Shown: one piece after another, positions 1 through 10,466 of the stretch
Position numbering within the stretch: the first letter of the stretch is position 1
Layout: each line of letters begins with the position of its first letter
Assembly (NCBI GenBank): GCA_949752745.1
Contig: OX457025.1
Coordinates: 52,349,098 to 52,413,097, forward strand
From: Protula sp. h YS-2021
Lineage: Eukaryota; Annelida; Polychaeta; Sabellida; Serpulidae
Direction: 5' to 3'
DNA length: 64,000 bases
Position numbers and translations under genes: made by a program
Notes under the pieces: model-generated
The model's input: only the letters and a program-made list of their open reading frames with translations
Database searches by the model: none
What the model was told of the DNA's origin: nothing

Positions 1-8
1 AGACCAAG

Positions 9-932
9 TTGAAGATAGCTGAAGCCGCGATCAGTGAGCACGATAGTGCTAGTGTCAGGTCAGTGTCTAGCCGTCGTTCTCGAGTCCTTGATGACAAACG
101 TTACGAAAATAATTATGTTACCGACGTTGTCAATATTACGAAATTGCTTAGAAAACCGACGTTCGGCGTAGAGAAATTTAATGGCGATGCGTTGAAATAT
201 GTACGTTTTGTACGTCAGTTTAACAGTCGTATTGTCGCTTACTGCGACACAGATGAAGAAAAATACACGTTTCTTGAACATTACACTTCCGGCGAAGCTA
301 AAAGTATCGTTTCGGGCTTCGCTCATTTGAACGCGTCGGATGCATATGAAACGGCGATGCGCGAGCTAGACGAACGTTACTGTGATCGACAAGTTATCGC
401 TCACGCTTACGTCAAACGAAAATTGGCCGTCAATACGTGCAAATGATGGCAAGGCACTAGACCGCTATGCCGTGTTCCTCCAAGAACTCGACAGCGCTAT
501 CAAAGATGTTCGAGAGGTCCGAATATTGGAATATCCGGAAAACATGAAACGCTTTGTGGCAAAACTGCCTCAGTTTCTACAGGATCGGTGGTGCAGAGAA
601 ATTCATCGCTTCGAAGGCCACCAATCAGTTTCACAGATCTTGTGACATTTGTGAAATCCGAAGCAAAGATTATGAATGACCCGACATATGAAGGAAGCGC
701 AATCAGTGACGTGACGTCATCAACTACACCAAAAAAGCACACCGGATCTTTCGTCACTTCAACGGGCAATAAACAGACCAAACGCAAGTCTGACAAGTCA
801 GGGTCAGGTAAGCCTACGAGCAAAGGTTGTGTATATTGTTCAGTCGAGACACATGGGTTATCCGAGTGCGAAAGGTTAAGTAGTTTGTCACCTAATGACA
901 GAGCACTGTTTGTTAAATCCAAAGGTTTATGA
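9..932 (+). pseudogene. BEL/Pao gag-like region, frameshifted
   Basis: This is the capsid-like part of the BEL/Pao polyprotein. The reading frame begins upstream of or near base 9, shifts near 425-440 into another frame that is open from 382 to 645, then returns to the first frame near 600-630. It ends at a TGA at 930-932. That TGA sits where the first cysteine of the zinc knuckle is expected, because the following residues FGC, GH and AC complete a CX2CX4HX4C pattern. A TGT or TGC to TGA change is the simplest explanation. Residues such as KFNGDALKYVRFVRQF resemble the Pao gag domain. It cannot make an intact product. Confidence 0.75.
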
Positions 933-941
933 TTTGGTTGT

Positions 942-1775
942 TTGAAGTTTGGTCATTTGAGCAAAGCTTGCGAAAACAGGTGTGTTTGCAAAAAATGTAA
1001 ACGTCACCATCCAACATCGCTTCACAGAGAAGACAAAATTAATGATAAAAACATTGAAAAGAAAACTGAAGCTCCAGTAAATCAGTTATGTAGCTCTACG
1101 AGTGCCGGTAGTGAAGAATGTGCCATGGCCATTATACCGGTTGAGGTGAAGGTTAAGAACAGTTTCAAAGCTGTTAAAACATACGCATTCTTAGATTCAG
1201 GAAGCAGTGTTAGCTTCTGTACACAAAGTTTAATGCAGGAGTTGGGTGTGGGTGGTAAAAGGTTGAAAATGACCATAAACACTATGGGCAAACCATTCAC
1301 AATGGTGACTAACGAAATTAAGGGACTAGCGGTTAGTGATCTGGAAGGCAAAAATACGATAGAATTGCCGAAGGTTTACACTAAGGATACCATGCCTGTT
1401 TCGCACTGTCACATTCCCAGGATGAGTGACATATCACAATGGCCGTATTTGACAAATGTGCATTTACCGGAAATAGAAGCAGATATCGGTCTTTTGATCG
1501 ATGTCGATGCACCAGGTGTCTTTACCCCTATCGAAACTAGGACTGGTCCGATAGACTGTCCCTTAGCCACAAGGTCACCCTTAGGGTGGATCGTATGGAA
1601 CATAAGGCGCAATTGCCAGGCCAAAGCCTTCGCTATGGTAAATAGAACGTCCATTATAGCTCTGAAGGAAGTTGACGATTTAAAGGCTTTAGATAGGTTA
1701 GTGAGAGATTCAATCAATTTTGAGTTTCCCGAGTATATCGTAGACGATAAAAAAGAAAATTCACAAGAGGATTAG
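942..1775 (+). pseudogene. BEL/Pao zinc knuckle and aspartic protease (A17-like)
   Basis: The N-terminus is the rest of a zinc knuckle (GHLSKAC), followed by a second Cys/His cluster (CVCKKCKRHHPTSLH). The retroviral-type protease motif LDSGSSVSF follows, with catalytic Asp at about residue 85. The downstream region up to about residue 230, with an LLID motif and a GWIVWN stretch, fits the DUF1758/A17 peptidase of Pao polyproteins. The TAG at 1773-1775 interrupts what continues in the same frame into the RT (AFL then KVETSMKR), so this stop is a point lesion rather than the true end. In a live element this enzyme would cut the Gag-Pol precursor. Confidence 0.8.
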
Positions 1776-1802
1776 GCCTTTCTTCGAAAGGTAGAAACTT
1801 CA

Positions 1803-2969
1803 ATGAAAAGGGTAGGAGATCACTATGAGGTCGGATTACCATTTAGGGACGAGTCCATCGTACTCCCCGACAATCGTAACCAAGCCGTTCAAAGATTGAA
1901 AACTTTAGAAAGAAAAATGAGAAAAAATCCAGTGTTTTGGCAGGACTATACACGCTTCATGACAGATGTCATAGATAAGGGATATGCGGAAGTAGTTCCA
2001 AATAGTGAATTAAAGAGACATGATGGGAAGGTCTGGTACATTCCTCATCATGGCGTGTATAATCCAAACAAACCGGAAAAAATAAGAGTCGTCTTTGATT
2101 GTGCGGAGAAGTACGAGGGACTTTCACTGAACCAGAATCTCCTTCAGGGCCCAAATTTAACCAATAATCTGGTTGGGGTACTGCTGCATTTCAGACAGGA
2201 ACGTTATGCAATAATGGGAGACATAGAGGCAATGTTTCACCAAGTCAGGGTTCGAAAAGAGGACAAGGACTGCTTGAGGTTTTTATGGTGGCAGGATGGG
2301 GACCTAGATAGCGAACCGAGAGTACATAGAATGTGTGTCCATTTATTTGGGGCCACTTCTTCCCCCAGCTGTGCAATCTCTGCCCTTAGATCTACTGCTC
2401 TGGACAACAGAGATAGATTCGACAAGGAAACAGTAAATACGGTTATGCGTCATTTCTACGTCGATGATTGTCTAAAATCGGTTCCAAGTGAAAGTGACGC
2501 AATTTCACTTGTTTCCAGCTTGTCACAATTATGCGAGTTGGGTGGATTTCGTTTGACCAAGTGGATAAGCAATAGCAGGACAGTGTTAGAAGCTATCTCC
2601 GAATCAGATCGAGCCAAGACCGTTAAGGACATAGACATAAAATCAGAAACTCTCCCAACTGAGAGAGCTCTAGGTGTCGTATGGTGCACAGAATCGGATT
2701 GTTTTAAGTTTCGTATAAAACTACAAGACAAACCTTTCACAAGAAGGGGTGTACTCTCAGTCACGAGTTCAATATTTGATCCTCTGGGCGTAGCTTCCCC
2801 CTTTGTATTGCTTGCTCGAAAATTGCTTCAGAAACTGTGCAAGAATAGATTAGGTTGGTATGATCCCTTGTCCGAAAAGGAATCACAAAGGTGGCAAAAA
2901 TGGTTAGTGGAGCTCCCAAAAAATTTTGAATTTTGCATACCAAGATGCAAACCAAGTCAAACATTTTAG
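1803..2969 (+). pseudogene. BEL/Pao reverse transcriptase, C-terminus deleted
   Basis: The protein shows the Pao-type RT palm: a substrate-binding stretch with VVFDC near residue 98, GDIEAMFHQV with the first catalytic Asp at residue 140, LFGATSSPSCA near 181-191, and the active-site box YVDD at 219-222. The catalytic aspartates are intact. The frame runs into the connection region and ends abruptly at FEFCIPRCKPSQTF before TAG at 2967-2969. RNase H and the integrase core should follow and are absent. It is in frame with the protease ORF upstream. The truncation is by deletion, as the next bases encode an integrase C-terminus. Confidence 0.85.
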
Positions 2970-3013
2970 AACGCCCCATACACAAATTGTGTCTTATCTT
3001 AGAAGGTAATTGA
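2969..3013 (+). pseudogene. Integrase C-terminal tail at deletion junction
   Basis: Immediately after the RT stop, another frame reads ERPIHKLCLILEGN then stop. This resembles the extreme C-terminus of BEL/Pao integrases (an RP..KLCLLE-like ending). The RT is therefore joined almost directly to the end of the polyprotein, implying an internal deletion of roughly the RNase H and integrase regions with a frameshift at the joint. The match is short, so the assignment rests on position as well as sequence. Confidence 0.55.
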
Positions 3014-3468
3014 AAGGATGCTTCAATTATTATCATTATCATTTAAATGTTTTAATTGTAGATATGATTAATGTATGTTACTGGCACTAATTATGTTTGT
3101 GTTTTAATTGCGATTTAATTGTAATTTGTGTTTATTTCAATATATGAGTAGTTTGGAACAGCAATGAAATGTTTAAGGTTGAATTTGAACACTGTAAATG
3201 TATTGTATGTAGTGACAATGATGCGTAGCGTCTGGTATATGTCAGTTCAAACTAGGCACTAGCATAACAGTTTAGATCATGTATAACTTCTATTTTAAGA
3301 TTAATGGATCTTGCTTGTGGTTCCACTTGTGCTGTTACAATTGTAAACAGTTTAAGCTAACTAGAGCAACATGAACTGCAAATCATAAAGGGCAAAGGAA
3401 TTCTGAACGATAATATTATATCTGACCTTTCATAAGATTGAATGCCCATGGGCATTTAAAGAGGGTGG

Positions 3469-4423
3469 TGTTACGGCCAGATATGCAACAATTTTTGACC
3501 TTGAAAAGTAAACAAATATTTATTGTTTTAGAACTAAGTGCATCAACGGATGCAAATCCATCATATGAATAACACTGAAGTTCCTTTAAAAATCAGCTGT
3601 TTCTTAGAAAAACATTTCGAAACAAGTTTTCGTGGTTGAGATTAGATGTCGTTTTGCTTCCAGGTTTAATTAAAAGTCCATTAATTTTGAATTGTTATTC
3701 GTTTCCTGTGTATGACGTTGCCGTTAATACTAAGGGTTTCCATGAAATTCGGAGAAAATGCCGGTATTTTATCCAACCACATCCCCAAAACTGGACCTTT
3801 ATTTCCACACCCAAAAACACTCATTTCCGACCTCCCACTTTATTGGTAAATTCTTATGATCCTGATTTCCGTTCGATTTTCCATAAATAGCCGTACATCG
3901 CTGTTCTGCAGCATATGATACTTGGTACGCATCTGAGTAAAGGCTCTTAATTACAAAAGTGTAATTAAAGGGAAACTTGTGGAAGTTAAGGAATATAACA
4001 GCGCATAAAATGTGGTAAGCTGTTTTATGTTAATTCGTGGATTTAAACTGATTGAAGTTAATTCACATTGGGTAAATTACGCACTAGATCGATTATGTTA
4101 TATTATATGTAATTAAGATGTGTTTGCCAATATTTCTCTTTCGTTTTAAAATGTAAGGTCGGTTAATTGATTATTAATTATTATTAAATGTTGGTTTGTA
4201 CTAGATGAGAATATTAGACTATCTCTGTAAAATGATAATTATTTTGAATTCTACGCGAATATTTTGAGATTGAAACGTAATTGAACTTGGATTTATTTTT
4301 TATTTTATTTTGTTAATCGTTGCGTCTTTACGTGATTAAGGAATCACATCAGTGAAGCGCACGCATTACACATAGTGCAATAAAGATATTTAAATTCCAA
4401 AGACTTTGACTTCCACATTTACA
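3469..4423 (+). repeat. 3' LTR of the BEL/Pao element
   Basis: A purine-rich tract (AAAGAGGGTGG, 3458-3468) directly precedes TGTTACGGCCAG, a start typical of BEL/Pao LTRs. An AATAAA polyadenylation signal lies near 4378-4384, and ACA at 4421-4423 gives the expected TG...CA ends, about 955 bp. The 5' partner is outside the window, so the end is inferred rather than proved. A (TA)n microsatellite starts just downstream. Confidence 0.65.
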
Positions 4424-4437
4424 GTGATCTTTTATTC

Positions 4438-4440
<3 letters not shown>

Positions 4441-4487
<47 letters not shown>
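4441..4487. repeat. (TA)n microsatellite
   Basis: An uninterrupted run of about 23 TA dinucleotides directly 3' of the BEL/Pao LTR. Confidence 0.95.
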
Positions 4488-4489
<2 letters not shown>

Positions 4490-4658
4490 TGGTTGGTGTT
4501 TTCGTAGCCTTCATTTGAGATTATATCCCTTGATCCCTCACTCCATCAAATATACGAAGGTCAGCTACATCAAGCGGAGCTGCCGCGCCATAACCTCCTC
4601 AGCCTGTCATATAATAGCGTCAGAGGTTTGAATTGCTGCGTGAACATTGTAATTTCAG

Positions 4659-4803
4659 GAATATGGAGATATGGTGGACACTGTGAAGAGACTAGAGAAA
4701 GAGACAGCGGCGTGGAGGGAGATCGTGGAATGGCCAGTGTATGACGTGCCATTTGCGCCGTCCAATGTGAGCGAGATCCTTGACATGGCAGACACGCACG
4801 ACG
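4659..4803 (+). CDS. Fibrinogen-related protein, coiled-coil linker exon
   Basis: A 145-nt open exon is bounded by a good acceptor (AATTTCAG) and donor (GTAAGC). It encodes 48 codons plus one nucleotide. The first half is helical and heptad-like (MVDTVKRLEKETAAW), consistent with the coiled coil that precedes fibrinogen C domains in ficolin- or FREP-like secreted lectins. The exon ends in phase 1 with G, and the next exon at 9958 starts with AC then TGT. Splicing would create GAC-TGT, the Asp-Cys that conventionally starts a fibrinogen domain. That junction fit is the strongest evidence that the two exons belong together. The start of the protein and any signal peptide are not in view. Confidence 0.72.
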
Positions 4804-4899
4804 GTAAGCATGTCCGTTTGAAGCATACCTGAATTTCCGTATCCCCATATAATTCATTAAGGATTTTAAGTGTGTGCGGGTCGTGGAGCTCTGCCATTA

Positions 4900-7801
4900 T
4901 CCGCCAGCGGATGCAAGGCTATCACGCAAGCACACAAGAAATTTCCCATCAATTCTAATACGAAAAACATTTTCACCAATATATGTTTATCAATATTAAA
5001 CGGCTGTATCACAGACACAGAACTTATCACCGCAGATGACTTATCAATGAGTTTACTTTTTTGTTTTCTAGTTTTCTTTCACTTTCCTTAAATTTGGAAT
5101 TAACTCCACATTCTCTTTCACTCGCAATCACACCTATGTGCTGTTTTACACACAAACAGGTAACATATCGTTAACATTTACAGTTACAATTCTGTTGTCC
5201 AACCTACCCTTTTAAAAGATACGTTTACCATTAATCAGGATATTGCGATTTTTCCAAATGCTGCATTTTCCGCTTGCATAACTTTTTTGGGCGTCTGAGA
5301 GAATTGTCCTATAAAACAACAGCAGCCACTGTAGCTTATTCACGTCATAATTACACATAAGAAGTAGTAATAGAAACCCACTTTACTAAAGTATTTTTGA
5401 ATTAAGGCATTCCACCCTTTTGCTTCTGAAATCCATTTAAACCAGGTTAATTTTAATGCTTTACACTGTGAGTCCACTTCAGTTGATACCGCTCTCATCA
5501 TATTTACCTATCATTACGGAATGTTTAAGTTTAGGTCGTATATATCTCCAAGTGATTTTCGTAATTTCCAACTGAATTCTCATTACCCTATTTTTTTCGA
5601 TATGCATCATGGTCATACAGCACACAAGATTAGAGATACCACAGGATCAGAACTCTACTACACAAGCTTAAGTCTCTTTGAAACCAGGCATGCAAACTAT
5701 TAACCATCTTAGTAATTTTTAAGTTAATATTCTTTTGCATTTTTTTTAAATTTTCTCCTTATACACACTCCAAAAAGTTCAAAAGTGCCTAATTCTAACC
5801 TCATACCCGCTAAGGTAGATGCTTTGTACCTCTAAGAACTGAGTCAAAACAAGATTGACTTATCAATAGTTAGCTTTAAACCAGAGAAATCTGAGAACTG
5901 ACCGTGTGTTTCTTAACGTGCAGGTAAAATCATCCGCAAGTTGATTCAACTTTGTATGTTCTTGCCTATTTTAAATCCTTCTATATTTTATCGTTCCTTA
6001 TTTGGACTCACATAATTTCGACACAAAAAGAAACAAAAAGGTGGAAATCGGACACCCTGGTCCAAACCACTATAGAGGTTGAACCAATGTGTTGCATGGC
6101 TTTCGTTACACAAACAACTTGTGATATTTGCGTAACAACATTCAACCCATGCTAAAAATCGTTACCTGAGTTAAAGGTTTCCATAACGGCAAATAGGCAG
6201 GGCCACTCAACCGAATCGAAGGCTTCTTCAAAGTCAAGCTGAAGAAGTATTCCAGACTGATCTTCGCGCTCACAAGAGTTCTATAAGATCTTCGATAAAT
6301 CTTGTGCTTTCGCGATATACCTCCCTTTTATGAAGCCTGCCTGATCTGGGTGAATAACGTTTGCGATATATTTTTCTGGCCTTATTGCTGACATTTTTTT
6401 ATCTCCCAATGTGTCCCAAAATCCCACGTAAAATTCTGCGGTAAATCCGTCACTTCCTGGTGATTTATGCAGTTTAAAACGCCGTAGTTCTTGTTAGCAT
6501 TCGGCTGCTCTTAAATAACCTTCACAGTCTTGTTCCTGGCGTTCACTAAAACGAGCTGTAACCCCCGAACTGGACACTTTTCAAGGATCTGTTGTTCACC
6601 TAAAACTAGTGATGATATATACAGAGACATAAAAAAGTTCTGTTTTATTTAAGATTTCCTTGTAGTCCATGATTTCCCGATCATTACAGACTAACTCAGC
6701 CACAGTCTTTTTCAAATGTAATCTTTGATTTATTGCAAATTTAGGGAGAACTTTTTTCATTTTGTTCATTGTATTGTGCATGAGATCTCAGCCATGCACC
6801 CCAAGCTTTTTCTTCGTTCATTTTTCCAGTTCTTTCTTGGATTCCGCAAATAACTTAATTTCGGCATCCGATGCTTCGAGCCACGAATTTTGAAATTGAT
6901 TTTATCAAGAGTATCTAGCAATTACGTTTCTCTGTCCCTTCTTTTTTGCTATTTAATTGATTTAATTTAATTAATTCTATGCTTTACCCAGTTGAACTGC
7001 ATTGCGATATCCTCAATATTTGAATATTCCATTCATTTTTATAATTTTTCCAAGGTTTTCATTAAAAAATGGCTCTTTGATGACTGAAGAATTCAACTTA
7101 AAAATCCGGGATCTCGCGAGACAATTTCTAATTTGATATCTAGCCCAATGATCGAATGTTTTCTGAAGATTTCGAGAGAAATGGTGTTCGGTTCACTTTT
7201 GATGCCCTGTTCTTCTGTATTAAGAAATAATCTAATCTGCATTTCACTTGGGGTGATCTCTGAGACAAGGTGTACCTCAAAGTCGATTTATTTTTATCTC
7301 TCCATATGTCAGTCACATTAAAATCTTCTATGACTTCAAGCTCTGCTATGACTACGGCTCTGCTCTGTCTATTTGTTTGTTTCTTCCACCTTTTTTATCC
7401 AATTTTGGTCCTAGTACTGCATTAAAATCGCCCTAATAATGAGCAGGGCGCACACTTCCAAATTAAATAGAATTTCCTGCAGCTTGAAAATGAAAGTTAG
7501 CCTCTCCATCTCAAAAGTCGGGTCACATATATGCAGTGTCGTAACACGTTCCAAATCTTGAAAGTTTGAAAGCGTGTATACGTCTATTTGAAAATTTGAA
7601 CTTCAAATACTTCTTTGATTTATAAATATAACGCCATCTCCCCATATTCTATTCCAGGCTAGTTTCATACACAAGAGCATGTGTCTCCTGTATCAAATAT
7701 GTATCTGTTTTTCAATTTCTCAGGAGCCTCATTACTGTTATTCTTTTTTTTAAGTCACGTAAACCCCGTACATTAAATGAAATTATTTTCAGGTCGTTCA
7801 T
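4900..7801 (-). pseudogene. LINE ORF2: AP endonuclease and reverse transcriptase
   Basis: ORF2 starts at ATG 7801-7799 with LKIISFNVRGLR, then IQETHA and GDFNAVLGPKLDKKGG, the signature blocks of the APE-type endonuclease. The RT follows: SPGSDGFTAEFY near 6470, HPDQAGFIKGRYI near 6340, QLDFEEAFDSVEW near 6210, and the active-site equivalent QLADDFT near 5940. Further down come LHAWFQRDLSLCSRVLIL and KALKLTWFKWISEA, typical of the L1 RT C-terminal region, and the trace continues to about 4950. Stops and frameshifts are frequent throughout. It would nick target DNA and copy the LINE RNA if intact. Confidence 0.8.
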
Positions 7802-8808
7802 ATCCTATGTCATGCGCCTGTCATGCCACTAGAGGAGTTTTAGTACACCATAAACATATGACGAGAATATAAAAACATTGAAAACATATTAACACACATA
7901 GTAACATGGGCGTGTCCTGATTAAGATCTACCATGGAATCTTTTGACTTAGTTCTCAGGAGAAAGTTGGTTATAGTGTTTTCCGTGGGGGGGGGGCGCAT
8001 TCCTCCAAGCTTCTTGCGCAATTGGCTACGAAACTCGAATTGTAACATTAATTTATTTCAATATTCAACGGGTTCAGAGTGTTCGTCTTGGATTGCCATA
8101 GTTATGAGAACATACACCTTTTCCTAGAGGTGCAACACCAGCTTGAACGGATAGCACTCACACCTTCATTTATATGTCCTGCTCAGGATGAATATTTTTA
8201 ACGGTTTACTTCAAGTGCATATACCCATATATGCCAAATTAGTCTCGTGAAGCTTAAAATTATGCAATGTTAATCAACGGATTGAAATAAAAGTTGAAAC
8301 ATAACATATGACACACAAATCAAATCACTCCTACGGAAAGCAAGGAATGCGACGGTTACTATAACGTGTAGCTAAGAACTGATACTTTAGCTTGAAAAAC
8401 TTGTACGCTGCTTTTATGAATGATCTAATAACCTGATATGCCTGAATGACGCCGAACAAAAAACTTTACATTATCATATACAACCGAAAGACTGTAATAA
8501 GTTGCGTGACAAATAGTACTATTCAAAGATCGAAATACTGCTTTTTAGGAGGGGGGAGGGAGTAGGAAGGGGAAAATCAAACCATGCACACATACTAAAT
8601 GATCAAAAAATTTAGTATTGTATTGCTACGCGAGGGGAACAGTAACCATGCAACTACAGCTCGCATCCTAATTGGGAGTTACGGGCATTAATCCTCTGTT
8701 CCCTCCATTCAAACTGATCCTGATCGAGTTCATAAACGAATTACATTTCGTTGCTATGACATAGACGCCTGACACCCAATTTAAATTATATACATATTCC
8801 AACACCAC
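7802..8808 (-). other. Spacer between LINE ORF1/NADAR and ORF2
   Basis: About 1 kb with no recognisable coding sequence; it contains a G9-10 run near 7986 and AT-rich DNA. Long for an L1 inter-ORF spacer, so an insertion or lost coding sequence is possible. Confidence 0.4.
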
Positions 8809-9409
8809 TCAGGCCGAGCCTAGCTTGCTTCTAACGTCCTGAAGTACCTGTCCCATGATGTTCTTGCCTTTCCATTTACGTGGGAACGGGGTTTCCTTGT
8901 CATACCTATTGCTGTGGCTAATAGTTATTGAGGGGGTTTGCCTCTGCTAACTGTTTTGGCGTACTCACCAGTAAAATGCTCCTCGCACTGATGGAATTTC
9001 GCCATCAGTAGGTTGGCCATTTTCTTCTTGGTTTCACCACTGGTGAACCAATCCTTATCATTAATAGTATAACCTTTTCGCTTCATTGGATCAACCACCT
9101 AGCTGGTTTGCTTTGCAATATTAGAAGTCCATTATATAGGGCCTTGGAGCATTGATACGCCGTTTCGACACATGAAAAGTTTACTCTATTAAAGTTGGAG
9201 GGCTCGAGATGAAAGTTAGAAAGAAACGCGAGCTTGTCCAAAAAGGCATGCACGTTTTCTGTAATCTTTGCACCAGAATCCAGATTGTCTATCCGACCCA
9301 AAAAATCTGGTATATTGTCCATTGTGAATCGCTTCTTTTCATTGATTAAGTAATCCTTATTCAAATGTACCTGTCGTTTTTTCCTGCGTGGCGCATGGAA
9401 GACTGGCAA
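8809..9409 (-). pseudogene. NADAR (YbiA/DUF1768-like) domain in the LINE ORF1 region
   Basis: Downstream of the ORF1p domain, the minus strand encodes a NADAR-type domain spread over three frames. Frame one (9409-9083) holds LAFLSNFH followed by VNFSCVETAYQCSKAL, the hallmark SNF...F..VE.AYQ..KA. Another frame gives WFTSGETKKKMANLLMAKF, then QLAEANPLNNY. The third gives KWKGKNIMGQVLQDVRSKLG and a stop at 8811-8809. These correspond in order to the W...M...KF, L.EA.P.D.YWG and GKN.LG..L..VR blocks of the family. Family members act on N-glycosidic bonds in ADP-ribose or riboflavin-pathway compounds. What it does in a LINE is unknown. Whether it was fused to ORF1p or a separate ORF is unclear because of frameshifts. 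Confidence 0.75.
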
Positions 9410-9434
9410 TATATCATTGCCCCTTTCTCAAATT

Positions 9435-9950
9435 TCAGTTGAAAAGTGTTCTTCGACAATCGCCTGTGTGCAATTCGGCTTTGATTTTTCTCCATACCAC
9501 TATTCTATCCGGCAAGCATGCAAATTGGACAATAACTGGCGCCAGTCTTTCCGACTGTACGGTCAGTCGATGGACTCTTTCTATCCGTATTGATTCCGAG
9601 TTTGCAACCCCCATGCCTTGAATAATTCGTCTTATTTGTTGCTCAAGGTATGTGCCCTGGTTGCCTGGCACATTTTTAAACATGAGGTTATTTCTCATTG
9701 AATAAAATTTGTCATTAATTTGAGCTTTTTTTTCTTTTATCTAATTCGTTTTGTAATTTCAGATTCTGGGAAGTACTTTTCCAAGTTTTCAATCCTTTCT
9801 TTGAGTAGTGATATGTCGTGCTCATTATGTTCTTGATAAGACAGATGATTTCTTTTTTCAATTCAAGATCTCTCATTTCCGAAACAAAGTTCCATAAGAG
9901 TTTATCGAAGAGTTTACTTCTGTAATCATTAACTTTCAAGAGGTTCAAAT
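9435..9950 (-). pseudogene. LINE ORF1: coiled coil plus L1 ORF1p (Transposase_22-like) domain
   Basis: From about 9950 down to 9700 the minus strand encodes a Lys/Glu/Leu-rich helical segment (STSQNLKLQNELDKRK) that looks like the ORF1p coiled coil. After a frameshift, 9698-9435 reads MRNNLMFKNVPG, then SIRIERVHRLT and APVIVQFACLPDR. These match the conserved RNN(L)xxxGxPE, IERxHRxG and RPxIxxF landmarks of L1-type ORF1 RNA-binding proteins. In a live element it would trimerise and coat LINE RNA. The copy carries frameshifts and a stop at the 3' side, just before the NADAR segment. Confidence 0.75.
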
Positions 9951-9957
9951 ATTTCAG

Positions 9958-10108
9958 ACTGTTACCAGGCGGTAAAGCGTAACCGAGGTAAGGAAGGCAT
10001 CTACAGAGTGAGGCCACAGGGAGCCTCTCATCCGTATCATCTCTACTGCGACGCGCAGGGCTGGACTGTTATTCTCAGACGATTCGACGGGAAGGTTGAC
10101 TTTTATCG
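9958..10108 (+). CDS. Fibrinogen C domain, N-terminal exon
   Basis: The acceptor is ATATTTCAG at 9957 and the donor GTGAGC at 10109; the exon ends in phase 2. It encodes the first subdomain of a fibrinogen-related (FReD) domain: Cys at the start, GIYRVRP, then HLYCDAQGWTVILRRFDG and DFYR. These match the conserved G(V/I)Y, YCD, GWTV(I/L)xRR and DFYR landmarks, with one Gly fewer than the common GGWTV. Such proteins are typically secreted carbohydrate- or microbe-binding lectins in invertebrates (family knowledge). The remaining FReD exons (EFWLG, calcium site, CHxxNLNG) are not found in this window. They either lie beyond it or were lost, so the gene may be partial. No disabling change is visible in either exon. 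Confidence 0.82.
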
Positions 10109-10466
10109 GTGAGCTAGATTTTAAAAAGTTTAATTCACAGCTTTACCTACCGAACAACACCCCTCTATTTTTCAGATTTTTGGAAAGAAAGTTTCGACTC
10201 ATAAATCCTAAGAAGAAGTGAGGTCGTATTTTATCAACAAAATAAGTATTGCACTACATGGAATCTGAATTTTTATGTATAAAAATAATTTAAAAGTAAA
10301 ATAAAATTTATCGTTTACCTTATTTGATCTGGGATTTACATATCAGGGACAAAATAATAATTCCCTTCATCCAAGCATAAAACTTTATAGTTAGTCTATG
10401 ACTGAACTATGACAGAATCAGGATGTTTCGGCTTTGAAAATGTCCTACAAACTTTCTATTTTAATC
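10109..10466. other. Intronic/intergenic, nothing recognised
   Basis: AT-rich sequence after the fibrinogen exon donor; I see no further fibrinogen exon. Confidence 0.5.

Larger units (their letters stand above)
1..4423 (+). mobile_element. BEL/Pao LTR retrotransposon, 3' portion, internally deleted
   Basis: The window opens inside a BEL/Pao-type element; its 5' LTR would lie before base 1. In order it holds a gag-like region, a CCHC knuckle, an A17-type aspartic protease, the N-terminal part of a Pao-type reverse transcriptase, a short integrase tail and a 3' LTR. The coding parts lie mostly in one frame, broken by two frameshifts and two stops. The RT thumb, RNase H and nearly all of the integrase are missing. 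Nothing else is recognisable between 3014 and the LTR. The family call rests on the RT and protease motifs (known family features). The internal deletion is inferred from the abrupt junction at 2969. Confidence 0.88.
4900..9950 (-). mobile_element. L1/Tx1-like LINE, near full length, degenerate, antisense in intron
   Basis: Read on the minus strand, the order is a coiled-coil plus L1 ORF1p-type domain, a NADAR domain, about 1 kb of spacer, then ORF2 with AP endonuclease, RT and a long C-terminal region. Many stops and frameshifts show it is dead. It lies antisense to the fibrinogen-related gene. About 5 kb of element fills the intron almost exactly. Neither poly(A) nor target duplication could be defined. 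The clade is assigned from the ORF1p and ORF2 motifs; L1 and Tx1 cannot be separated by eye. Confidence 0.8.
4804..9957 (+). other. Intron between fibrinogen-related exons, filled by a LINE
   Basis: A phase-1 intron of about 5.15 kb between the coiled-coil and fibrinogen exons. Nearly its whole length is accounted for by an antisense L1-like LINE, so the ancestral intron may have been only about 100-200 bp. Confidence 0.65.

Noticed and set aside
10182..10222. Possible third fibrinogen exon after TTTTTCAG
   Set aside because: The reading (FLERKFRLINPKKK) lacks the expected W..Y..GFG block and stops immediately.
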